From contig NZ_ATXH01000010.1 of assembly GCF_000421585.1 (NCBI RefSeq), positions 1 through 64,000 of the forward strand: DNA of 64,000 bases, given 5' to 3'. Positions 32,820 to 42,580 of this stretch are shown one piece after another. The notes beneath the pieces were generated by a model. It was not told the origin of the DNA, ran no database searches, and saw only the letters and a program-made list of their open reading frames with translations. Position 1 is the first letter of the stretch; every line of letters begins with the position of its first letter. The stretch is from Thermodesulfatator atlanticus DSM 21156. GTDB lineage: Bacteria; Desulfobacterota; Thermodesulfobacteria; Thermodesulfobacteriales; Thermodesulfatatoraceae. A program made the position numbers and the translations under genes.

Positions 32820-34250
32820 TTAAAATTCTTCCTGCGCAATTTTCCATACCGGAGCATAAAGAGCCTGGTATATGTCCCGGGCAAAGTTGATAAACCCTCG
32901 AAAGCCCGCATAAGGCCCCTTCTCGTAAGAGTGTGAGTTGAGAGTTGGTACCCCAAATTTGCGCACCAGGTACTTCTCTTTGAGACCGGTTAAGAAAAGG
33001 TCAGGTTTTTTCGTCTCGATCATCTCTTCGATTTCGAACTCATTGGGATTGTCGATAACAAGGGTGCCTGGCTTTACCCGTTCGACTATTTTCTGGTAAT
33101 CGTCTTTGTGGCCAAAGGTGGTCATACAGGCCACTACCTCCATACCAAGCTCCCTCATGGCCTTTACCCAGTGCCATACACGGGGAGCACCAACATAGAT
33201 GGCGATCTTTTTGCCAGACAGCTTGTCCCGATACCAGTCAAGGGCCTTTTGAATAGCCGCGGTTTCTTCTTCGATAACCTCTTCGGCGCGTTTGATGAGC
33301 TTTTCTTCTCCAAACCAGGCTGCGGTATCCCTTAAGGCCTTAGAGGTCTGCTCCAGTCCGAACAAGCTCACTCCGATATACGGGATTTCAAAACCTTCCT
33401 TGATGAGGGCTGCGATGTAGGTTGCTGAACGCTGACAATGCACCACACTCAGTTTGGCATCTGGCATTTTAAAAAGATCCTCAAAACGACTATTACCCGT
33501 AAAGGTAGCTATTACACGCAGGCCAATTTTTTCAAAAAGGGGCAAAATGGTATAAGTATCCCAATCGATGTTATACTCTCCGATAAGGTTAATATCATAA
33601 GGTGTCTTTTCTTCTTCCGGTAAACAAACCTCAGGATGTTCTTCCCTGTACTTAAGAAGCCAGCTATAAAACTGATAGTTAAACTCGTGGTGTCCTTTTG
33701 ATTGAGAAACACCACAAAATCCCGGAGAAGAACAAGCAAAAACCGGTTTTCCTACCTCTTGTGACACCTCTTTAGCAATTTGTTCGATATCATCACCAAT
33801 GAGCGCAGTGGAACAGGTATTGTAAATTATGGCTCCTTTGGCTCCAGGGTTAATGCGAAAGGCCTCAAGCAGGGCCTTTTTTAATTTTTCGTTACCACCA
33901 AAGATGATGTCTTCTTCGGTCATGTCAGTACAGAAACAATGGCGCCGGTGATTGGCTTCGTTTTCAAGCACCCCAGGCATGGCCCAGTTATAGACATTGC
34001 CCAGGTGGCGTCTGGTACCCCAAGTGTAATAGCCACAACCCACTGGTGCGTGAATCATGTGAATCACATCGGTAATAGGTCCGCCCACGACCCCGCGGGC
34101 CCCGGCATAGCTTCACCCACGTTCTGTTAGGTCGCCAGGCACTGTTGGGGCATTACAAGCAGGAATGGTACTTTTATCTTCGTCAACTATGACTACGTGT
34201 TTGTTTCTTTCTGGAATGCATATATTGCAGCGTAACTGATGATACGGCAT
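32820..34250 (-). CDS. nifD: nitrogenase alpha subunit with in-frame TGA at a P-cluster cysteine
   Basis: A 476-codon nitrogenase alpha chain if codon 46 is read through. The ATG at 34250 has a strong GGAGGTG, and the N-terminus (MPYHQLRCNICIPERNKH...) matches anaerobe/methanogen NifD and AnfD/VnfD starts. Codon 46 is TGA (34115-34113), in GDLTERG-[TGA]-SYAGARGVVGGP, exactly where the first P-cluster cysteine belongs. The spacing of 26 to the next ligand (Cys72, PVGCGYYTW) equals that of A. vinelandii Cys62-Cys88. The third ligand is Cys146 (NTCSTALIGDD). Cofactor ligands Cys (VVHCQRSA) and His (NSHSYEKGPYAGF) are intact. A GC-rich hairpin follows the TGA, so selenocysteine is plausible; a nonsense mutation or sequence error is the alternative. 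Without readthrough only a chain from GTG 34088 is possible, with no Shine-Dalgarno. Confidence 0.85.
34083..34115 (-). promoter_or_regulatory. candidate bacterial SECIS-like hairpin after the nifD TGA
   Basis: On the mRNA, UGA is followed after 12 nt by stem GCCCGC, loop GGGGUC and stem GUGGGC (five Watson-Crick pairs and one G-U). The loop contains GGU, starting 20 nt after the UGA, within the 16-37 nt range used for bacterial SECIS models. Eight consecutive codons here (34106-34083) end in G or C, unlike the flanks. This is prediction only; other foldings of this GC-rich stretch are possible. Confidence 0.5.
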
Positions 34251-34262
34251 AGTTTCACCTCC

Positions 34263-35090
34263 TTAAAAATTGCCTGCTAAGCAGGATAAAGTCATATCCC
34301 CTAAACCGGGAATGCCTACGGCATCAGCCCGGCAGCGTTTGCACGAAAGGAACTGGGGCAAAAATCTTCCCGCCACACTTCTCGCCCTGGCCATCTCCTT
34401 TTTGCTAGGAGGCCTAAGGCCCGAAAACTCACCAAGGGGAATCAACGGAATAATGTTCATAAGGCTTGCCCCTGCGTTGCCAGCAAGTTGAGCAATGGCA
34501 GCCATCTCATGGTCGTTTATCCCAGGCACAAGCACGGTATTAACCTTTACCCGAATGCCTGCTTCGGATGCCAGGGCGATACCTTCCAGTTGTTTCTCAA
34601 GAAGAAATCTTGCTCCCTCTTCCCCTTGTAACCTGCCCTCTTTGGTATTCACAAACTTGACAAGTTTGGCCCCGGTCTCAGGGGTAGCGGCATTTACAGT
34701 GACTGAAAGGAAATCAAGACCAAGGGCCGTAAGTCTTTCTATGTTTTCGGGAAGCGTCAGGCCGTTAGTCGCCAGACAAATCTTAATCTCTGGAAAATGA
34801 CGCCTTACCTCGGAAAGGGCGAAAAAAGTCTCTTCATTTGCAAGGGCATCTCCTGGCCCCGCAATCCCAACTACTTCGATGCGTGGCTCATTTGTCAAAA
34901 CATACGACAAATAGTCTTTGACATGTTCAGGTCTTAAAATGGATTTGGTAACACCTGGACGACTTTCGTGGACACAGCCAATCTCTCTTTCACAATAGGC
35001 ACACTTAATATTACAGGCAGGCGCCACGGGAAGATGTACCCTTCCCACTAAACGATGCGCCTTTTCGTCAAAACATGGGTGTCTGAGCAT
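34263..35090 (-). CDS. nifB: NifB, radical SAM nitrogenase cofactor protein (short form)
   Basis: A 275-residue radical SAM enzyme that makes NifB-co, the 8Fe-9S-C core of the nitrogenase cofactor. The SAM cluster motif is CNIKCAYC; also seen are GIAGPGDALANEETF, NAATPETGAKLVKFV and the C-terminal SCKRCRADAVGI. It lacks the NifX-like C-terminal domain, as in archaeal and many anaerobe NifBs. GGAGG precedes the ATG. It sits between nifI2 and nifD, and its stop is about 12 bp before the nifD start, so coexpression is certain. Confidence 0.95.
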   Translation of the reverse strand: MLRHPCFDEKAHRLVGRVHLPVAPACNIKCAYCEREIGCVHESRPGVTKSILRPEHVKDYLSYVLTNEPRIEVVGIAGPGDALANEETFFALSEVRRHFPEIKICLATNGLTLPENIERLTALGLDFLSVTVNAATPETGAKLVKFVNTKEGRLQGEEGARFLLEKQLEGIALASEAGIRVKVNTVLVPGINDHEMAAIAQLAGNAGASLMNIIPLIPLGEFSGLRPPSKKEMARARSVAGRFLPQFLSCKRCRADAVGIPGLGDMTLSCLAGNF

Positions 35091-35101
35091 GTTTTCCTCC
35101 T

Positions 35102-35482
35102 TTAAAAAAGGGCTTCTAGGTCTTTTTCTCCGGTACGAACCCGGTAACTTTCATCCACTGGCAATACAAAGATTTTGCCGTCTCCGTGTTTGCCTGTCTG
35201 GTTTACGCTAATAATGGTCTTAACCACCTTTTCCACCATGGCCTCTGGCACCACTGCCATGAGTAAGCGCTTAGGGATAAACCGTGCCTTCATTTCCTTG
35301 GCCTTTTCGATGATTTCAGGACTTACCCGGTAACCAAGCTCGTCAACGTAGCCACCTTGTTTTCCGCGACCAAAGGCCTTTACCGCAGTAAAAGAAGGTA
35401 GCCCCATCTCAGCCAGAGCCTTTTTGGTGGCCAGCATTTTTGTGGGTCTAATTATTGCAATGATTTCGCATATTTTGCTCAT
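35102..35482 (-). CDS. nifI2: PII-family regulator NifI2
   Basis: A 126-residue PII-like protein. With NifI1 it binds dinitrogenase and switches it off in response to ammonium, with 2-oxoglutarate relieving the block. The long, altered T-loop region (FGRGKQGGYVDELGYRVSPEIIEK) is characteristic of NifI2, followed by the C-terminal signature NQTGKHGDGKIFVLPVDES. It lacks the uridylylated Tyr context of GlnB. Located between nifI1 and nifB in the operon. Confidence 0.92.
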   Translation of the reverse strand: MSKICEIIAIIRPTKMLATKKALAEMGLPSFTAVKAFGRGKQGGYVDELGYRVSPEIIEKAKEMKARFIPKRLLMAVVPEAMVEKVVKTIISVNQTGKHGDGKIFVLPVDESYRVRTGEKDLEALF

Positions 35483-35509
35483 ATTGCCTCCTTGTCTTCT
35501 GCAAAAGCT

Positions 35510-35827
35510 TTAGAGTTCAGGCTGGCCGGTACGGATAGTCCAAGCTTCATTCACCGGCACCACAAATATCTTTCCGTCTCCGAAACGCCCGGTACGCGCT
35601 GATTCCATAATGATGTCGCGCACTTTGGGCACTGCCTCATCATCCACCACCAGAAAAAGCAAGGTCTTAGGGAGTTCGTCATAGACGATCTCTCCCATAG
35701 TAAGACCGCCTTGTTTTCCGCGACCAACCACGTCAATGCGCGTTAGCGCAAGAAATCCCGCCTCTTCTAAGGCATCCACTACGTCCTGGGTTTTTTCTGG
35801 CCTGACAATAGCTTTGATCATTTTCAT
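35510..35827 (-). CDS. nifI1: PII-family regulator NifI1
   Basis: A 105-residue PII-like protein, partner of NifI2 in post-translational nitrogenase switch-off. Conserved parts are MIKAIVRPEKTQDVVDALEE, VVGRGKQGGLTMGEIVYDE (short T-loop) and SARTGRFGDGKIFVVPVNEA. Directly downstream of nifH (32 bp) and upstream of nifI2, the classic order in methanogens and anaerobic bacteria. Confidence 0.93.
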   Translation of the reverse strand: MKMIKAIVRPEKTQDVVDALEEAGFLALTRIDVVGRGKQGGLTMGEIVYDELPKTLLFLVVDDEAVPKVRDIIMESARTGRFGDGKIFVVPVNEAWTIRTGQPEL

Positions 35828-35859
35828 GTTGTTTTCCTCCTGTGTCTTAAAAATTTGAA

Positions 35860-36711
<852 letters not shown>

Positions 36712-36730
36712 TTATTTGCCTACCGAATAG

Positions 36731-36746
36731 AGCAAAGCTGATGCCA
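36731..36746 (-). promoter_or_regulatory. sigma-54 promoter of the nif operon
   Basis: On the minus strand TGGCATCAGCTTTGCT fits TGGCACG-N4-TTGCW with both invariant doublets (GG at -24, GC at -12) at correct spacing. Start expected near 36720, about 33 bases before nifH. No NifA site (TGT-N10-ACA) was found upstream, so the activator is unknown. Confidence 0.85.
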
Positions 36747-36782
36747 AAAATTAAAACCCTTGATTATCAATGCTTTTAGAAG

Positions 36783-36820
36783 ACAAGCGCCTACAAAAAG
36801 CTACAAAAAACTTACAAGCA
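36783..36820 (-). promoter_or_regulatory. phased TTGTA repeats upstream of the nif promoter
   Basis: On the minus strand TTGTA occurs at three positions about 10-11 bases apart (plus-strand TACAA at 36792, 36802 and 36813), within TTTTTTGTAG and TTTTTGTAG units, and a further TTGT lies near 36783. One-turn phasing, 45-75 bp above the -24 box, suggests a binding site for an enhancer-type activator or a bent segment. Confidence 0.45.
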
Positions 36821-36865
36821 CCTATTTCAGAATATGACAGGTCAGTTTTTGGGAAGTTTTTTTTT

Positions 36866-36908
36866 GGATCCGTTCCTATTTTTCGTTCCGAAAAATAGGA
36901 ACGGATCC
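36866..36908. repeat. 43-bp palindromic repeat
   Basis: Identical in arms to the reference copy: GGATCCGTTCCTATTTTTCG, TTC, CGAAAAATAGGAACGGATCC. It lies upstream of the nif promoter region. Confidence 0.95.
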
Positions 36909-36974
36909 CTTTGAAAGCAGAGAGGACGGAAAATTCTCCCGATAATAATTACTAGGAGCATAAAACAGGCAACA

Positions 36975-37190
36975 CTTAAGCATTGCGAGCGCCTTTTTGG
37001 GGAGTCATTGCGAGCGAAGCGAAGCAATCTCAAGTAGAAGAGGTTCTAGAGGTTCTAGAGGTTTGGATTGAATGGGTATCGAAAGCACCATTTTTGTAAG
37101 TCATTGCGAGCGAACGCAGTGAGCCAAGCAATCTCGGTAAGTGAAGGGACAGGGATCGCGCGGGCGTACAAGTCGCCTCGCGATGACACC
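36975..37190 (+). repeat. TCATTGCGAGCGAAGC-type dispersed repeat, copy 2
   Basis: TCATTGCGAGCGAAGCGAAG, CAATCTCAAGTAGAA, two GAGGTTCTA units, GGTTTGGATTGAATGGGTAT, then a second TCATTGCGAGCGAAC at about 37101. ATCGCGCGGGCGTACAAGTC follows at 37154. It matches positions 1-150 in reverse orientation and shares its last part with about 27424. It fills the gap between the nif promoter and the PilZ gene; no gene is seen here. Confidence 0.8.
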
Positions 37191-37266
37191 TTTAAAACAT
37201 GCTCCCGGCAATAAATGCTTTAAGGTTTCAGCTTTTTCGCCGAAATAAGTGTTAGGAGGTGGCAAA

Positions 37267-37578
37267 ATGGAACAAGAACGCCGACGTCATATAAGGGTAA
37301 AACTTAAAGGTTCAAAGGTATTTCTCCCTGATGGTCAGGAAGGGGAGCTTGCCAACGCAAGTATCAGTGGTATTGCCTTCTGGCAACCAAACGGAGCCTC
37401 TCTTAAACCAGGAGATACTTTAAGTATTGTCTTGACTTATCAGGGCGAAGAAATAAACGGAGAAGCCAGGGTGGTTCATCTCAACGGAAGACTTGTTGGT
37501 TGCGAGTGGATTGATTTTGCCAATGAAAAACAAAGAATGGCGTATTATTCCTGGCTTCTTGAGCCAGAGTTCGAATAA
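37267..37578 (+). CDS. PilZ-domain protein
   Basis: A 103-residue single-domain PilZ protein, a likely c-di-GMP receptor. The N-terminal QERRRHIRVKL supplies the RxxxR-type motif, and NASISGIAFW corresponds to [D/N]xSxxG. The beta-barrel continues to LVGCEWIDFANEKQRMAYY. The ATG at 37267 follows GGAGGTGG; the earlier in-frame start at 37249 is inside that signal. Single gene, convergent with the methyltransferase. The HD-GYP protein at 21662 is the only obvious c-di-GMP enzyme in the window. Confidence 0.88.
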   Translation: MEQERRRHIRVKLKGSKVFLPDGQEGELANASISGIAFWQPNGASLKPGDTLSIVLTYQGEEINGEARVVHLNGRLVGCEWIDFANEKQRMAYYSWLLEPEFE

Positions 37579-37580
37579 AG

Positions 37581-38222
37581 CTAAAGTTTTTCTGCCAAAA
37601 TGGCCCAAAAACCCGCCTGGGTAAGAAGGCCTTCTTTTGGGCTTTCTTTTTTGGGGGAAGCTTTTGGCGAAATAAAAAGAGAACTATAACCCGCCTTTAG
37701 TCTGAAACCCGCTTCATCAAGCAAGCTTGGCAGTTCCTCTCCTGCTAAAAACCTGGCATAGCGATAAAGGGGATGGCCTTGGCGCGCTTTTTCTTCGTAA
37801 TAAACACCCCAGGGAGAATCTTTTGGTATTACCCCAAGATATAAATTTCCGTTGGGCTTTAAAACCCGGTAACACTCAGAGAGGGCTTTTTTAGGATCTT
37901 CCAAAAAACATAAAGTAAAAAACATGCCGCAGGCATTAAAACTTTTATCTTTAAAAGGTTGCCGCTCTGCGATGCCACACACGGCTTTTATCCCCTTTTC
38001 TCTGGCTAGGGAGAGCATCTCAAGAGAAGGGTCAAGCCCGTAGTCAAAGCCTAGCGCCACCGCAAAGGCTCCGGTACCAACACCAATTTCTAAAGCAGGT
38101 TGTTTTGGAGGGCCCAAGTTGCGTAAAGTTTCGATCTCTGAGGCAAAGATGGGGTTTTCCTGATACCAGGCATCGTATTCTTGGGCTACTTGACCAAAAC
38201 TTTTGCTAACTTTTTGCCACAT
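37581..38222 (-). CDS. class I SAM-dependent methyltransferase
   Basis: A 213-residue Rossmann-fold methyltransferase of the UbiE/Methyltransf_11 type. Motif I is PALEIGVGTGAFAVALG, the acidic loop is GLDPSLEML, and motif post-II is ACGMFFTLCFLEDPKKALSE. Substrate unknown; small molecules are typical of this family. It lies after the glnA terminator on the same strand, so it probably has its own promoter. Confidence 0.85.
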   Translation of the reverse strand: MWQKVSKSFGQVAQEYDAWYQENPIFASEIETLRNLGPPKQPALEIGVGTGAFAVALGFDYGLDPSLEMLSLAREKGIKAVCGIAERQPFKDKSFNACGMFFTLCFLEDPKKALSECYRVLKPNGNLYLGVIPKDSPWGVYYEEKARQGHPLYRYARFLAGEELPSLLDEAGFRLKAGYSSLFISPKASPKKESPKEGLLTQAGFWAILAEKL

Positions 38223-38226
38223 AAAA

Positions 38227-38248
38227 TAAAAGGGGGGCTTGGCCCCCC
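38227..38248 (-). terminator. rho-independent terminator of the glnB-glnD-glnA operon
   Basis: On the minus strand GGGGGGCCAAGCCCCCC forms a compact hairpin followed by TTTTATTTTAT. Confidence 0.9.
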
Positions 38249-38258
38249 GTTATTGTTT

Positions 38259-39671
38259 TTAGATATCGAAGTAAAGATAGAACTCGTAAGGATGCGGACG
38301 AAGGCGAACCTGATCTGCCTCTTCGCTACGTTTGTAATCAAGCCACTTCTTGATGAGGTCTTCGGTGAACACGTCGCCCTTGAGCAAGAACTCGTAGTCG
38401 TTTTCAAGGGCATCAAGGGCTTCTTCAAGGGTAGCAGGAGTCTGAGGAATGTCTTTGAGTTCTTCTGGAGGCAGGCTGTAGAGGTCTTTATCCATAGGTT
38501 CACCGGGATCAATACGATTTTCAATACCATCAAGGGCAGCCATAAGCATAGCGGCAAAAGCAAGATAACCGTTACAGGAAGGATCTGGGGTACGGAATTC
38601 AATACGTTTGGCTTTGGGGCTTGGGCTGTACATAGGAATACGAACAGCAGCTGAACGGTTACGGCTGGAATAACAGAGGTTCACCGGAGCCTCAAAACCA
38701 GGGGTCAAACGCTTATACGAGTTGGTGGTGGGGTTGGTAAAAGCACAAACAGCCTTACAATGTTTCAAAATACCACCAATGGCATAAAGGGCGGTCTCAG
38801 AAAGACCAGCATAACGATCGCCAGCAAAAAGAGGAGTATCCCCCTTCCAGATGCTGAAGTGAGTGTGCATACCAGAGCCGTTATCACCAAAAAGAGGCTT
38901 GGGCATAAAAGTAACGGTCTTTCCGTGCTTATAGGCCACGTTTTTAATGACGTACTTGTACCACATGAGCTGGTCGCCCATCTTTAGGAGGGGCGCAAAG
39001 CGCATATCGATTTCAGCCTGGCCAGCAGTGGCCACTTCGTGGTGCTGGCATTCTACCTTGATGCCGATCTGCTGAAGCACCATGACCATCTCCGTACGGA
39101 GGTCATGGAGTTTGTCAGACGGAGGCACCGGGAAGTAACCTTCTTTGGGACGAGGCTTATAGCCAAGGTTGGGGCACTCCTCACGGCCGGTATTCCAGGC
39201 ACCTTCGATAGAATCTACGAAATAAAAACTATAGTTGGTGCCGGTGTCGTAGCGAATGTCATCAAAGATGAAAAATTCCGGCTCAGGACCAAAAAAAGCT
39301 ACGTCGCCAATACCGGTGCTCTTGAGATACTCTTCAGCCTTTTTGGCTACATAGCGGGGATCACGACTATAGGGCTCTTTGGTAATAGGGTCATAAATGT
39401 TGCAAAGAAGTACCAAAGTAGGCACTTCATAGAAGGGATCCATAACCGCAGTGTCAGGATCCGGCACAACGATCATGTCACTTTCGTGAATCTCCTGCCA
39501 GCCACGGATTGAAGAACCATCAAAACCAAAGCCGTTTTCAAAGGAAGACTCATCAAGCTCTTCAATAGGAACCGTAAAGTTCTGCCACATACCAGGGAAA
39601 TCAACAAACCTCAAGTCAACCATCTTTGCGCCGTTTTTCTTGGCAAATTCAAGTACTTCTTTGGGTGTCAT
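38259..39671 (-). CDS. glnA: glutamine synthetase type I
   Basis: A 470-residue GSI enzyme (glutamate + NH3 + ATP to glutamine). Seen are the N-terminal latch [28 protein letters not shown], the metal site [26 protein letters not shown], the ATP site and [22 protein letters not shown]. The adenylylation loop region NLYSLPPEE is present as [14 protein letters not shown], so control by an adenylyltransferase is possible. It overlaps glnD by four bases (ATGA) and is the last gene of glnB-glnD-glnA. Confidence 0.97.
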   Translation of the reverse strand: MTPKEVLEFAKKNGAKMVDLRFVDFPGMWQNFTVPIEELDESSFENGFGFDGSSIRGWQEIHESDMIVVPDPDTAVMDPFYEVPTLVLLCNIYDPITKEPYSRDPRYVAKKAEEYLKSTGIGDVAFFGPEPEFFIFDDIRYDTGTNYSFYFVDSIEGAWNTGREECPNLGYKPRPKEGYFPVPPSDKLHDLRTEMVMVLQQIGIKVECQHHEVATAGQAEIDMRFAPLLKMGDQLMWYKYVIKNVAYKHGKTVTFMPKPLFGDNGSGMHTHFSIWKGDTPLFAGDRYAGLSETALYAIGGILKHCKAVCAFTNPTTNSYKRLTPGFEAPVNLCYSSRNRSAAVRIPMYSPSPKAKRIEFRTPDPSCNGYLAFAAMLMAALDGIENRIDPGEPMDKDLYSLPPEELKDIPQTPATLEEALDALENDYEFLLKGDVFTEDLIKKWLDYKRSEEADQVRLRPHPYEFYLYFDI

Positions 39672-42180
39672 ACCACTACCTCCTTATGTTGGTTTATATT
39701 TTGTTCGCAACTAAAAGCTTTGTCTGAAAAGATTTTGTTAAGGGTGTTTTGCAAATACTCTTTGAGAGATTTGATTTCTTCTTCTCCTAATTTTTCCCCT
39801 TCAGGTGTGCGTACATAAAAAACATCTGTGAGTAAATCTTCCCGGTTGGCAATAAAAGCTCGTTCAATGTTTACCGGCCACTTAGAAAGGGCCTTTGCAA
39901 GCCTATACAAAAGACCTAATCTGTCTGTAGCAAAAACTTCGATAATGGTAAAAAAGTCTGAATGTTCGTTATTTACGTTAACGTAAATTTCTGGTGCTTT
40001 AGGTGGCTTCTTTAGTTGGCATACTAAAGGTTTTAATCTGTTAAGTTCTTTATCGAGATCCTTTTGGCCGGCAAGAACAAGCTTGAGGGTCTTTTCAAAC
40101 TCATCCCAATAGACCTCTCCATAAGGAGAGGTTACTTCGAAAATATCAAAGACCGTGCCATCTGTCAGGGTAAATACACGAGCAGAGTGAATATTTAGAT
40201 GAAATAAAGTAAAAACTCCTGCTAAATTAGCAAAAAGACCAGGTTTATCTTTGGTGATTACCACAACCTGGTAAAGCCCTTTTTTTTCTTCAATATCTAG
40301 GAGAAGTTCTCTTTGGGCTTCTTGGTAGGATTTTAAAAGAGAGGCTCCTCTGATTAATTTTTCTATATCTGCATGTAAAAGAAAACAAGGAGGTAAAACT
40401 TCTACCAGGGCACCAAATTTTTCCCTCAAAATTTCTTCGCGTTCAACAAGAATGGGGATAGTTCTTTTTTCGGAGAAGACGCCTTCTAGGAAAAGCTTTT
40501 CCGCCTTAAGATAAAGCTCCTGGAGAAGAGAAGCCTTCCAGCTATTCCAGGCAGAAGGCCCAGTGGCCCGAGAATCAGCTACCGTTAGAAGATAAAGCCT
40601 ATTTAAATGTGGGAGGTTTCCCACCTTCATGGCAAAATCCATAACTACCTTTTCTTCGGTTAAGTCTCTGCGAAAAGCAGTTTCAACCATAAGCAAATGT
40701 TGTTCTACCAAGCGCGCCACGTTTTCTGCTTCTTCTTCTGTAAAGCCGAGTCGTTTAGCAATATCTCTAGCCACTTTCGCTCCAGTAACTGCATGTCCCC
40801 TTCCCTGTCCTTTGGTAATATCATGCAATAATCCTGCCAAAAAAAGAACTTCTTCGTTTTCTACGTGTTTCCAGAAAGTAGGTTCTTCCCTTTTTAAATT
40901 TGCAAGTTCTTGTACGGTAAGGATTAAGTGTTCATCTAGGGGATGAATGTGGTAAACATCAAATTGGGTAAGCCCGAGAACCCTTTTAAACTCGGGCAAA
41001 ATATCAAGAAGAACCCCTGTGTCCCGCATGCTTCGCAATGCCAAGGCGGCGTGGGGTTTTGTCAACATTTTTGTAAAAATTTTTCCTTCAAAACTTACAA
41101 GGCGATTTGATGGGAAGTTTTCCTTAAGAAAAATACGGGTGAGGTTATGGAGTTTTAAGCCTGTTTCAGCTTGCAGCAAAAAGAGATGCAATAAATAAGA
41201 AGGGTCTATCAAAGCCCTTTCGCGATAGGTCAGATGAATCCGGCCAGATAAAATCTCAAAGCCCTCATGCAAGATCTCTCGTTCTTTTGAACTAAGCCCC
41301 AGGGTTATCTCAACGTGGTCAAAAAGGGCTTCGGCAGCTTCGTTTATATTTTTCATGGCGCGATAAACACAGGTCATAAATTTTTCAATGGCGGTTTCGG
41401 CACGGGTGCCAAAGCCCATCTTAAGGGCAATAAGAGGCTGGTATTCGAAATAAAGCCTATCTTCTTTTCTTTTGGCCAAAAGGTGTAATTCTTCGCGCAC
41501 ACAAAGTAAGAAATTGACGGAATTTTTCAAAATAAGCCTTTCGGCATGAGAGATAAGACCTGCGCGTTCCATTTCGCGTAAATCGTTCAACCCAAAAAGA
41601 ACCCTGGCTGTCCACAACAAAAAATGATAGTCCCTAAGCCCCCCAAGGCCTTCTTTGATATTCGGCTCAAGAAGAAAGGAATCTTCCTGATAGACCTTAA
41701 GGCGCTTTTCACGGACTTCTCTTAGGGCCAGAAAAATTTCTTTGCGTCTGCCTGAAATAAGTTGTTTTTCAAAAAGAGAAACAAATTTTTGGTAAAGCTT
41801 TTTAGAGCCCGCCACCAAACGCATGGAAAGAAGCGCAGTAAGGAAGGGTAAATCTTCCCGGGCATCGTGAAAAACTTCTTCTAAGGTGAGCACACGGTAG
41901 CCAACATCGAAGTTGCGATCCCACAGGGGATAAATAATGCTTTCAACCGTTTGGGTAAGGATCTTTTCGTCAAGTTCTTCGTGAAGGAAAAGTAGGTCAA
42001 GATCAGAATAAGGACAAAGAGTCTTGCGCCCGTAGCCCCCAATTGCTATGAGAGAAAGGGGTTTTCGGCGCAAGCTATTGGGGAATAGACTTTTTATGAG
42101 TCTGTCTATTTCTTTGGTGCGGCCCAACACCTGCGGTTTGGCCACACCAAAGTCTTTTAACGCTTCCTCAGCATAGGCCA

Positions 42181-42181
<1 letters not shown>
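39668..42181 (-). CDS. glnD: bifunctional PII uridylyltransferase / uridylyl-removing enzyme
   Basis: An 837-residue nitrogen sensor that uridylylates GlnB when glutamine is low and removes UMP when it is high. The nucleotidyltransferase site is [20 protein letters not shown], the HD domain holds [20 protein letters not shown], and two ACT domains lie at the C-terminus ([19 protein letters not shown] and [20 protein letters not shown]). Length is close to the family norm. Its start overlaps the glnB stop by one base and its end overlaps glnA, so the three are translationally coupled. Confidence 0.95.
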
Positions 42182-42537
<356 letters not shown>

Positions 42538-42557
42538 TTAAAAGCACCCTACCGAAA

Positions 42558-42573
42558 TTCAAAAACTATGCCA
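42558..42573 (-). promoter_or_regulatory. weak sigma-54-like element upstream of glnB
   Basis: On the minus strand TGGCATAGTTTTTGAA resembles TGGCACG-N4-TTGCW, but the -12 GC is GA. The position, about 40 bases before glnB, is suitable. Treat as tentative. Confidence 0.3.
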
Positions 42574-42580
42574 GCGAAAA

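Noticed and set aside
34088-34116. nifD beginning at GTG 34088, giving a 422-residue protein
   Set aside because: There is no ribosome-binding site before it, it would lack the conserved N-terminus and one P-cluster ligand, and the upstream ATG at 34250 has a strong signal and a perfectly conserved N-terminal sequence in the same frame.
32820-34250. Alternative (Anf/Vnf) nitrogenase
   Set aside because: The N-terminus resembles AnfD/VnfD, but no delta-subunit gene (anfG/vnfG) is present and nifB, nifE and nifI1/nifI2 surround it; an anaerobe-type Nif is the simpler reading.
36783-36900. NifA upstream activator site
   Set aside because: No TGT-N10-ACA was found; the phased TTGTA repeats do not fit it.
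38227-38250. Palindrome family member after glnA
   Set aside because: It is a short GC hairpin with a T-run, that is, an ordinary terminator without GGATCC ends.
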